Positions 1 to 12,500 of a stretch of DNA of 64,000 nucleotides are shown here, piece by piece. Each line of letters begins with the position of its first letter. The first letter of the stretch is position 1. The stretch covers positions 4,271,338 to 4,335,337 of the forward strand of contig NC_088302.1 in the NCBI RefSeq assembly GCF_032854445.1, in the 5' to 3' direction. A model generated the notes under the pieces. It saw only the letters and a list, made by a program, of their open reading frames with translations, did not search any database and had not been told where the DNA came from. The stretch is from Liolophura sinensis. Its lineage: Eukaryota; Mollusca; Polyplacophora; Chitonida; Chitonidae. The position numbers and the translations under genes are program-made.

Positions 1-250
1 AAAACCGCCTTAACTTTTCAGGACAAGACGTTATTAGGGAGTTATTACATACATGTAACGTGAACAACCAGAGGATACTTCATAGCAAACTGAAAGAATA
101 CACAGTTCAGACTCAGACTTATAGTCTTTTGAACCTCTTGTAATGAAAGGCAGAGTAGGCGTCATTCCAGAGTTCAAACTTTTTCGGAAGAAATCAGGAC
201 CTGAAAAGCCATGCAGAGAAAGCCTGACAACGCTTAAACAAAAATCTCAC
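1..250. other. Myosin IX intron, left edge
   Basis: Sequence downstream (in gene sense) of exon 25's donor. I see no further exon here; the rest of the myosin tail must lie beyond base 1. Confidence 0.5.
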
Positions 251-541
251 TTGGAAGAGTTTTTGGCTATGACAAGGTAGTCTTCTTCATCGGCTGGACT
301 TCGGGCTGGGCTTTTAGCATGAACAGTCACATGAGGATAGGTGCGGGCCAGTGGCAGGGATTGCTGTACTGGGGGCGTTACTGTGGAAGTCGGGGGAAGG
401 AAAGCCAGGGGTGCCTTAGTAGGGGTGTTAGGACTCTGAGGGGAAGGGGAAGAGGGGAGGGGGCTAGCAGAGGCAGGAATGGTAGCCTTTGCTTTATCGA
501 GGAGATGGTCAATATCAGCATCCTCCAGAATACCACTACTT
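251..541 (-). CDS. Myosin IX exon 25 (Pro/Ser-rich tail)
   Basis: Acceptor AG at 543-542, donor GTGAGA from 250. A split Glu codon joins it in frame to exon 24. It codes residues about 1097-1194: an acidic start ([17 protein letters not shown]), a long Pro/Ser/Thr-rich stretch, and an end reading [14 protein letters not shown]. It has no internal ATG. A 95-codon ORF on the opposite strand is its shadow. Family assignment rests on phase and position, since this part of the tail is poorly conserved. Confidence 0.75.
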
Positions 542-3500
542 CTGCAATGTTAAACACAAACCATCATGAACAGCCTGTGGGAACTGTACTTTTATATAAA
601 GAATAAGCCTGAAAAGAGATATCTGTGAAGCTATATGAGAGACTACTAATGTTAAGTAACAGGCTACAAATAAGCTCAGGATGTTTGCCATGTCAGTACT
701 ACAAAATGCAGTCCAAAACTTTCTTTCAAATAATATTTTCTAGACACAAAGAAATGAATATGTCGGTAATGCACAACCCAATTAAACACAGTATTGTGAT
801 AAGACATAAATTTGGAAGAAGAACACTCTCTAATCTAATTATAATCACCTTTTTTTTCATTTAAGACAAAATTTAACTTTTGAAAATGGTCACACATATG
901 CTAATCCCTGCCCAGATGAAATGTTGAAAGGTGACACGATTTGGAGGGGTGAAAACCTACCACCAACACATGGTATTACACGATAAAACACTGGGTCCCC
1001 CCCCACCCCCGGACCAAATCCCCTGGCCCAAGCAGTTGAGGAATATTCTGGAAGCAGACAGAACAAACATAGCCGCGGACAAAGAAAGTGAATGTTACAT
1101 GAATGTTTGAAAATGTATCGAAAAAAGTGTGCCTTTCATGAAGTCTTTATTGCAATGTGAGTGGTTAGTACTTTACTTCATACAATTTAACTCCACTTTA
1201 GACTTCATTCACTATTGTACTGACTAGAACAGTGAAAGATAGAGAATGAGTAAGCATGGTATATAAGCTTGTATTAAACCAGACAACATTCTTAAGATTT
1301 CATTGCTAGATGTCAGTACATGTGAACCGAGTTAAACAATGAGTGGAAAGTTCATGCCTCCAACTTTTCCACAACAATACTTTTGGCTAAGAATTATATT
1401 TTGTAAGTCCTAAATATGCGAAATAGTTGCATTTGTACATTCTGTAAGTTGCACTTGTAACTGGAGAGAGGCTAAACTATTATAAAAGAAAAGTGATTCT
1501 CAAACAGGAAATGTTCAGCACTGCACGTCCTGATATCGTTAACCCAATGTATGACAGCCCTGGAGACTGCTATCATAGATCAATACGTCTTCAGCCGTTC
1601 TGTGTGTCGTTAACCCAATGTATGACAGCCCTGGAGGCTGCTATCATAGATTAATAGGCGTCTTCACCCGTTCTGTGTGTCGTTAACCCAATGTATGACA
1701 GCCCTGGAGACTGCTATCATAGATTAATAGGCGTCTTCACCCGCTCTGTGTGTCGTTAACCCAATGTATGACAGCCCTGGAGGCTGCTATCATAGATTAA
1801 TAGGCGTCTTCACCCGTTCTGTGTGTCGTTAACCCAATGTATGACAGCCCTGCAGACTGCTATCATAGATTAATAGGCGTCTTCAACCGCTCTGTGTGTC
1901 GTTAACCCAATGTATGACAGCCCTGCAGACTGCTATCATAGATTAATAGACGTCTTCAGCCGTTCTGTGTGTCGTCAACCCAATGTATGACAGCCCTGCA
2001 GACTGCTATCATAGATTAATAGACGTCTTCAGCCGTTCTGTGTGTCGTCAACCCAATGTATGACAGCCCTGCAGACTGCTATCATAGATTAATAGACGTC
2101 TTCACCCGCTCTGTTTGTCGTCAACCCAATGTATGACAGCCCTGGAGGCTGCTATCATAGATTAATAGACGTCTTCACCCGCTCTGTGTGTCTGACAGTG
2201 GTGTGGTCTGGATTAGTATTTTGTGTAACCACATTTTCTGGAGTATTGCACAACCTAATGTGCTGTTCATCTCAAATCATCAATACGAGACTGATTTGTA
2301 TGATAATATGATTTGTTCTATCACAAGCTTTCATAATCTTCTAGTCATGCAGATGACATTCTTTGAATTGGGTGTCTTTTGTCTGACAGAAATCTCCATA
2401 TAGCTGAATAATTTCTTTTTTCATGTTAAAGTAGTTTGTTGCAAAATGATCAAAACCAAAAACCAAGATGAGGCCTAGATGACCAATCAAGACCAGGTTT
2501 CAATGACCAATAAATGTCTGGTATTACCACCAAGATGACACAGAGCTCCTCCCTACCAGGAGTTCAATCCCCTTCTCCATCCACCTGTTTCACTGTTTAT
2601 ACTACACAGAAAGGTTGAAGAGACCCCACATAATGGCATCTCCTGGCATCAATCTATTTCGATCAGCTGAGTGCATAATACCCTAGATGTAGTTAATGAT
2701 ACAGGTAAAACTCTGCCACATACTCTGAGCTCAATCGCTTGCCCTGCTGGTCCTCATTATCCAGGTCCTCAGCACTTGATCCTCGATCACTTGTCGAGGA
2801 AGTCTCCTTTTTCTGCGATCCAGCTTCCTCCTCGGCTTGGCGTTTTCCCCACAGCAGGCTACGATACCTGTAAAACACTCATACATCAGGGCTGGAGGCA
2901 ATGATACCCATAAAACACTCCTGCATTTATAGGGTTTTACAATTTTTTTTTTTTTTTTTTTGATTGGTGCTTTACGCCGTACTCAAGAATATTTCACTTA
3001 TACGACGGCGGCCAGCATTATGGTGGGTGGAAACCGGGCAGAGCCCGGCGGAAACCCACGACCATCCGCAGGTTGCTGGCAGACCTTCCCATGTACGGCC
3101 GGAGAGGAAGCCAGCATGAGCTGGTCTTGAACTCACAGCGACCGCATTGGTGAGAGGCTTCTGGGTCACTACGCTGCGCTAGCGCGCTAACCGACTGAGC
3201 CACGGAGGCCCCGGGTTTTACAATTAAAAACCTTAACCCCTTTATATACTCTAGGCTTCGTTAATACATTTGCTTGGTAAGTGACTATAAAGAGAAAGAT
3301 GATTATTAACACAAGCATAGGATACATTCCATATAGCAATTTCCAAATATGAACTACGATTTTAGACATTATTTTCTGCCCACAGAAATTAAAATTTTGA
3401 CCACTTCACAATGTTTTCTTAAGACAAATGTGTAAAAATTTAACCTTTCATTCAAAAAAATGGCTTTGAGGAATCTGCCCCTGGGCTCAGCTGTTCGAAA

Positions 3501-6500
3501 GTGTACGGCGCTGTTATCCTTATGTATCCCGTACATGGTATTTAACAACATAGATGGCGCTGGTTGCCAACTGTAACCGTCTGTCTTGTAGACAGGTTTT
3601 ATACAGACAAGCATGTCATGTGTAACATCATAGATGGCGCCTCTTGTAGCATGAGATCCTTACATGTTAACGGGAAAGACGTAATCGTCCGTTACTTTTG
3701 AATCACAATTTGTTCGGTTAAGGTCTGTAACGCTTGTCATTTTCGAACTGTATCAAACGTGATTTAGTTCACATTTAATACACTGTAACAAAATTATTTT
3801 TGGGTTAAGTACAAAACTGAAGACTTGGTTTAAAGCTAAATATCGTATAAGTCTTGAAACAGTTTTGAACAATCGGCCGCGGTCCTGCTGGAAAAGACAT
3901 AATTTATCCGAAAGGCTATCCTACATATATTACACTGTAACATGGAACATGGACAGTATGAAGCAAATGCTGACTTACCCTTTTTCTTCCAAAATTTGGG
4001 ACACCTGGTATGCTTATTTTGGCCAATATATATGTAATTCTAGCAGGAATATTGAGGTTTTTTTCTGTCTCACATGGTTAGACCATCCAACAACAAATTC
4101 AGATCTTTACTTTTCCAAACAGCTGGTGAAGAAATGTAATATTCTACTGTCAACACTACCAATATCGGTCCCAAATTTTAGAAAAATTAGGGTAGCTCTA
4201 ACATAGGTTGGTCATGTTCCCAGCTTAGCATTTATATTAACCGCTCTTAATTGTTACATTTCCTAAACTGGAAGTCGGTCCAGTCCCAACAGTGTCAACG
4301 CCGTACACCACAGAAAGATTTCTCCTGTGATCTTGCGGTAATTCTGAATTCATAACAATACAGACCCTAACTTCACAATTAACACAAATGTAACCTACCC
4401 TTCCATGTTTTAAAATAAGGTCTTTATTATTCACTGATAACTAGGTGATATGAGATCAGAATTACCGCAGGATTAGAGGAGACATGTCTGTGTACCATAT
4501 AGCTTTGACGGCACAAACTAAAAGACTGAGTTCCAGGTTATTCAATGGGAGAGTACAGATCTGTATTTCTGAAAGCCGAGATGGGAAGAATGGTACAGAT
4601 CTCAGATCTAATGGTGACAACACTAACTGACCTAAAGTTTCGCACTTGAGTTACTTTCATATGCTCTGAGTTGGTGGCAAAATGACGGAAGAGACTTATT
4701 AGCCCCCTGCCCATTTTATTACCCAGCATGGCACTTAGCACCTCTGGTAGCTAATCCTCATCATGTAAGGTCAAGTCACTGACACTGAGGTGTGCAGGTC
4801 AAGTCACTGACACTGAGGTGTGCAGGTTGAGTCATTGACACTGACATGTGCAGGTCAAGTCACTGACACTGAGGTATGCAGGTCGAGTCACTGACACTGA
4901 CGTGTGCAGGTCGAGTCACTGACACTGACGTGTGCAGGTCAAGTCACTGACACTGACGTGTGCAGGTCAAGTCACTGACACTGACGTGTGCAGGTCGAGT
5001 CACTGACACTGAGGTGTGCAGGTTGAGTCATTGACACTGACGTGTGCAGGTCAAGTCACTGACACTGAGGTATGCAGGTCGAGTCACTGACACTGACGTG
5101 TGCAGGTCGAGTCACTGACACTGACGTGTGCAGGTCAAGTCACTGACACTGAGGTGTGCAGGTCTCTCCTATTGCAGAAGAGTTCCTTTTCCTGCGTTTG
5201 AAAATCGGGAACCTCCATTAATCACAGAAAACATGCTCCACGCGAGTTTTCAGAACACTACCACGATTTACTTTTACCCTTTTTCGGTAGCACTGTGTGC
5301 GAGTTCGGCATATAGGGAGGCAGGATTTGTTTGAGTTATCACATTAGCAGTTCACACAACAACGTCACTGTTTTTATGAACAGAATGTTTTATGATTTCC
5401 TGTATTCAGTTTTGCCGGCCAGATGTGATTTATGTGTCACCAGCGACAGATAACATTATTGTTTTGCCATTCGCCAGCAAAAATCATGTGATCGATGGGT
5501 AGACATGTGGAAATTTCAAGTCCTGTGATTGAAAGTGACTTGTATCTACATGTATCTTAAATCCATTTGTATGACTACAATTTCATCTGCGGGGGCTCGA
5601 AGTAAATTAAGTGTTCATGTTTATGTAATAAACACATATTGGACAGTCTTTCAAATAACGCCAGAATGAACAAAAAACGTTTAGCTGCAGCACTGCTGAC
5701 GCAAGTAAGTGTCACTTTGTTCATATTTTGAGATCTTCATTTTGGATTCGAGGTGTGCTAAATTCTGCTACAGCTTTGGATTTGGACAGCCCTGCAGTTT
5801 TAAAAACGAATATTTGACATGACACTCCACATGCGTAAAGGTAGCAGGTAGTAATGCTTAATCTTCATGGAGTTTTCTCCCAAATTCCCACTTATCACAA
5901 AATAATGATAAAAAACAGTCAATGAGTTGCAAAGTGCACAAGTTAAAATTATTATGATTAAAACTGAGGAAAACATGAACTGTTGGTGGTAGGAGCATAG
6001 ACTAACTGCTCAGTGACGCGTGAGCTTGTTATTACTTTCCTAAACTGCGAGTATAATCCTCCGACCACCCCTGATGCTTTCCCCCAGCGCTCAGTCAGTA
6101 ACAACCACAACCAACGCAAGGAATAGTGGGATACACTTTCCAAGTCCCAGGGCGAAACTTTAGGTCATTTACAGTACATGTATACAACAGAGCCGAGAGT
6201 CACCTGAATATGACTCAGGATAGCAGGCTGGCTGTGTTGTTGACAAAATGGAGGGATACAACATCAAGGAAACATAGGAAAATATTACTAGCCAAAAGCC
6301 AACACATCAGATAGGATTTCTGTTACATCAAAATGCATCACATGCAGGTGAGATGTACAGATACACAAAGGACAACCAAGCAGAGGACACGCTTGTCAGG
6401 CGGGAGTGGATGTGTGAGTGTTAAGTCACCCCAACCAGTGCAGTTACACAACACACACAGAACCCGTTACTATCACCTTTTCCTTGCTATGTAACCCCGA

Positions 6501-9500
6501 ACCATTCGCTGTATGAAGACTACTGATTCAAAAATGGCGGCATACTTCTTTCTCTGCAGATACCCTCGCACCCAGCACTGTATGTCAATGATGGCACTCT
6601 TCAGGGCCTCTACACGACGCCTCGCCAGGTAGCCTCGAGCCAAACGCTGAAGGAAACGATGCATACATAACACACATGAATAAAACACCAAAGCATTTAT
6701 TTATTTAGTTGATCGATGTTTGACACCGTACTCAAGAATATTTGACTTATATGACGACCGCCAGCATTATGGGGGGGATGAATCTGGGCAGATACCGAGA
6801 TAAACCCATGACCATTTGCGGTTTACCTTCTCACATACAACACGAGAGGAAGCAAGCATAAGCTGGATTTGAACTCACAGCGACCTCATTGGTGAGAGGC
6901 ACCACAGTCATTGTGCTGTGATGGCATGCTAGCCATTCAACCATGGAGGCTCCCCCCCCATCCCCCACCCACCCAAACACCAAAGTTCTCACAGACAGTA
7001 GTATGCGGCAACAAAATCAATGATAAATCTTTATTTATTTGATTCATTGGTGATTTAGGATGTACTGAAGAATATTTCACTCATATTACACCGACCAGCA
7101 CCATGGTGGAAGGAAACCAAGCGGAGTCTGGAGGGACCCAAAGAAAAAAAATAGCCAATCTACAAAGTGATGAATAACATTTATCTGTTAGTGTAATATG
7201 AAAACATTTATTTTAGATTGCTGAAGTGATGAATTTGTAATTTATGGTAATTATTATGTGCACAGAACATCAACAACGGAACGTCGCCCTCGTGTTATTC
7301 TGCTTTACATGTAAGCAGCACCTAAGCTCAATAAATGCAGCAGTTTTTGAGATTCCAATTTACAACACAAGTCATGGATTTTGTAACTTACAGTAATTTA
7401 TGAAAACACAGTGTATCAATGAACATAACCCTTGTGTTATTCTGCTCTATATGTGTGCAAAAAAGATCTTGACACATGTATAAGTTTTTAAGATACCACC
7501 TCCAACCATTTACTTGCACACTGCTTTTCCTGTAACGGGAACCTGATGCTGACACTCGGTGTATAACATAACCTACACCTACAGTGTATGCACTTCATAC
7601 AGGTGAGCTTAAAATGAACCTATGATGCTATGCATGAGTATGGCTTCAAATTGCATCCTAGCTTATTTTTTTGGGACTAAAAAAATATAAAACCTTCAGG
7701 ATAAATGGTTAAAGTGGTGGAAAGAACATTTTTAAAATCATGTACATGTACATGTACCTGATGACACTGGACTGTTGTCCCTGCGGACAAATTAAACATC
7801 AATTCCAGTTTTCTATTTCTTACAACAAGATTATTGATCCCTTCATGATCAATCTAAAATATGATACATGTAATCAGCACATGGGAGAAAACAACAAACC
7901 TGAGTCTCCAGTACGGTGACTCGAATGGCCTGGAAACGTTGTTGTTGCAGTAATGTCTTCATCCAGCGCTGGATTCGCACCACTCTCTCCATGATAGCAT
8001 TATGCAACGCCTCGTCCAGCAAAATTTTGTCCGCTTCTCTTAAAAAGACCTAGTAACACAATAACCATCTGTTTAACTTGATCTGTCACTGCAAGAAGCT
8101 GTTGCTGTCATGAAAGATTAGCTGAAATCAAGCTTACAACATCAACATTATAATACATGCGTCCTGTAGTGTATTTCTTCAGAAGTCTTTGATCTTATTT
8201 CTCCCAGGAAATTTTACAAGTCTAAAGTACAAAGTGTTATACACCTAAAAAAAATACATTTTTGTTGTACCTTTTCTCACAGTAAATGATACCAATTTAG
8301 AAAAACACGAATATTTGTACACATCACAGTTTTACTCTACTCTGAACTATCATCTATTTAATTGTAGCATACTGGGATTGTGTGTTAACTCTAACATCAG
8401 CTTTAACTCATGGACCCATTAGCATAAACAGATTGTAGCTATTAACAAATGTAAGCTGTATAGTAGAGTTACAATTGTTCTTCAAATTTGACTCATAAAT
8501 AATAGTGGTCTTTTCAGTCCTTCATTTTCACAAGAGTTCTACCCCATAATGATTCAGCAGCTAACAAGAAAAAGCATGTGAAAAAATACTTGTAACATCT
8601 TTTTGAGACAATTAAAGTGCAATCTTTGCAAATCTGAAAAATTACTATATAACAGTGTAAAAAAGGCTACCTAAGGTAAGTATTTGTACTTAATGTTAAT
8701 TATGGGGCTATTGTAAATATTTACAACTGGGTTGAGCTGACTTTTTGAGCAAAATGGTGAAGATTGTAAGTTAAGGCAATGATCATGATCTTAGTGATTT
8801 ACAGTTAACTTAGGCTTTAAGATGTCTTTGTGCAAGTAGCCTCTGGACAGCTGCAATATCTCTAATACAAGATACATAAGCTCATCAACAAGGTACTGAG
8901 TTTTCTGAGAGAGGAGTTATTCAGATCTACAATGATTACTGAGTTTATAGATCTCTCAGTTTCACATGCTGAGCATTGCCATGCCCAATTAACTGACCTT
9001 AGTAATTCCCACTTGGTAGTTGTCCTTGTTCAGATCTCTCTTCTCCAGGAATGCTTTGATATCTTCCTGAGAACTGGACTCACCATTGGGCAACAGGATC
9101 TTGTACATCTGACTGAACTCCTGTTAATGTAGTAACAAACACATCACAGAACAGACCATGATTTACACCAAAACACTACACACAACAGGATCTTGTACAT
9201 CTTACTGAACTCTCTGTTGTAACAAACACATCCCGGAATACACCATGATTTACACCAAAACACTATACACAACAGGATCTTGTACATCTGAATGAACTCT
9301 CTGTTGTAACAAACACATCCCGGAATACACCATGATTTACACCAAAACACTATACACAACAGGATCTTGTACATCTGAATGAACTCTCTGTTGTAACAAA
9401 CACATCCCGGAATACACCATGATTTACACCAAAACACTATACACAACAGGATCTTGTACATCTGAATGAACTCTCTGTTGTAACAAACACATCCCGGAAT

Positions 9501-12500
9501 ACACCATGATTTACACCAAAACACTATACACAACAGGATCTTGTACATCTGAATGAACTCTCTGTTGTAACAAACACATCCCGGAATACACCATGATTTA
9601 CACCAAAACACTACACACAACAGGATCTTGTACATCTGAATGAACTCTCTGTTGTAACAAACACATCCCGGAATACACCATGATTTACACCAAAACACTA
9701 CACACAACAGGATCTTGTACATCTGAATGAACTCTCTGTTGTAACAAACACATCCCGGAATACACCATGATTTACACCAAAACACTATACACAACAGGAT
9801 CTTGTACATCTGAATGAACTCTCTGTTGTAACAAACACATCCTGGAATACACCATGATTTACACCAAAACACTATACACAACAGGATCTTGTACATCTGA
9901 ATGAACTCTCTGTTGTAACAAACACATCCCGGAATACACCATGATTTACACCAAAACACTATACACAACAGGATCTTGTACATCTGAATGAACTCTCTGT
10001 TGTAACAAACACATCCCGGAATACACCATGATTTACACCAAAACACTATACACAACAGGATCTTGTACATCTGAATGAACTCTCTGTTGTAACAAACACA
10101 TCCCGGAATACACCATGATTTACACCAAAACACTACCACAACAGGATCTTACACATCTGAATGAACTCTTTTTGTGCTGACAAAATCATGAACAAAACTG
10201 TCAGACATGTGGAAAACTCTCAAGAGTTAATATATACTTACATCAAAACTGAGTCTGTAGTTGTAGCCAGACTGTCGTATCTTGACAGTGGCTAACATAC
10301 CAGTGTAACGTAACTGTCTCAGGACAATGGCATCATCAAGCTTACAAGGAGCCTGAGAACAGAACAGAACAGGTTAGAAAGACCACACCGTAATCAGCGT
10401 ATTGCTAACTGTGACAGGCAACATTTCTGAAAAGGTTGTAGCTAGTCTGACTTGAATTAGTTTGGCAAATATGGAATGCAGACATCCTGAAAAACAGGGA
10501 CAGCTTTCCCGCTTCAAATAATTTTTCTCTAATCTGTTTAGTTTTTTGTTCATTCCTTCCTTTGTAATGATGATTTGTTGGTAAAGTGTTCATTTATTTA
10601 TTTATTTATTTGATTGCTGTTTTATGCCGTACTGAGGAACATGAAGGCAGCCAGCATTATGGTGGGAGGAAACCAGGCAGGCTGCTGCTGGCCAAGTGGT
10701 AATTCTTGTGTGTTACACTATCCACAGCAGCATCTTCTATACTTCAACGAAATGCTGATTAATATATCTGAATTATTGTATTTCACCTAAACTATTATCA
10801 TTTTGCCAGGGAAAAGTTTTGCTCGATTCTGACCAATTCGCCCGTCTGATAGGGTCTTTTGTGATGTTTGAATAATTTCTTATCAGAAAAACTTCAGCCT
10901 TGGCATCAGAAGTATCATTTTAAGGGCTTTATGTGCTTCTGAAAGTTCATTTTTACAAACAAGTCACAAACTTTAGGTGATATACAGTAATTCAATGAAT
11001 TCAGTACATGAAGTGGACATCCGATACTCCAGAAGGTTGAGGGTGGGGGGTCAGCCTACCTTTTCTGCGTTAGATTTGATGCATCTGATGAAGAAAGGAT
11101 TAGCCTGGTTCAGGGTACCCAATAGCCGAGTTAGTGACCACTGAAATACAATTAATTTGATTTAATCTCATAACAAAGCTATCAGTAATGTCACTTCTCT
11201 TGTAGTGTTCTTAACAAGTAACTACAAATACTTATATATACATATACATTTCATACTATTTATTACACAATTCTAAGCAACTGTTTGCTTTTTGGTAAGT
11301 TATCAAAGAATATTTTGCTTCACACAGAAGAAAAATCCACCAAAGAATCAGAGCATAGATTTCAATGTTCCGTCCTTATTCTTTGAGTAAAGCTCACTAA
11401 CCTGGAACTGTGTACTGACACTCGGCGGCGCTTTCTTAGACGTCAGTTTACCCCCTGTAAATTTGGCTCGGCTGGCAATGGATTTTAACGTCCGGATGTC
11501 ATGAGAACTCTGCAACAAAATGTCCAAAAACAAAAATATGATAACCAAATTCAAACTTGTGCACCCCAGGTCATGACTTTCCCAATGGTAGGGCAATATT
11601 GGATGAATACATCACATACACTAGTGCTGTAACATTTTGATGAGCCACCCAAGAAAGAATGTAACTTTTACTAATTATCCTTCTCCCAGTTGAAAATGAC
11701 AATTTATTACTTAAATTCACAATAAGGCTGATATTGTACTAGATTTTAGGAGCTCAATGTAGAAGTAACAGGATGCACGCACTCGATCTCCAACAACAGG
11801 TGCACTCTCAGTAATGGACAGTACCTTTATCAAGTTCCTCATTATACTGTTTAAAGGGGTAAACAGAATAGCAATAACTCACCCTGTGCTGCCTTGTCTT
11901 AAGTTTGGTTGGCTTGTTTTTCCTGTAAATAAAAACAACAATTAACTTCAGAACATCATTTACAAGTATACAGTTAGCTCTATAGTTATTTCCTGACTTG
12001 TCTAGCTTTACAAATTTACTTAAAGCACACAATGTAGATATATAGAACCAGAGTTCTAGATCTAAGCCAAAGATTTAAGTCAAGGACATCACACTTAAAT
12101 GATGGCAGTCAGTTTTAAGGGTGGAGAAAAGCAGAGTGTCCAAGGTAAGCTGCTGATCTTTGGAAAGGTACTGACAAAGTTTCGTGGTTCTTGGCCAAAG
12201 TGTAGGATGGGCTTTTTATTAAATACTATGACAGTGAATATTTGCTTACAGGAGAACCTTGCTGGCTTTACGTATCACCCTGCAGTCTGCTTTAGAGAGG
12301 TTAGGCTGCTGCGACAACAACACAAGTGCCTCTTCATTGATCAGGTCTGACAAGCATTCGTCAGTGCCATTTGTAGTCACAGCTGGGTCAACACTGAAAA
12401 CATCAATAATCATTCATTAAGGTTAATTCCCTCAAAGACATACACAAAATACATTCCTTTCTTTGAACACTGATTTAAAACAAGAAGTTTTCCAAAAAAC

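Noticed and set aside
319-606. 95-codon plus-strand ORF rich in Gly/Arg
   Set aside because: Antisense shadow of the Pro/Ser-rich myosin exon 25.
3865-4206. 113-codon plus-strand ORF
   Set aside because: Antisense in a myosin intron, with AT-rich random-looking composition and no recognisable domain.
4769-5164. CRISPR-like direct repeats of 28 bp
   Set aside because: No spacers separate the repeats, and the window is eukaryotic.
9144-10139. 331-codon minus-strand ORF with 29-residue repeats
   Set aside because: It is the 87-bp minisatellite read in a frame that happens to lack stops; it lies in a myosin intron and its sequence is explained by exon 21 duplication.
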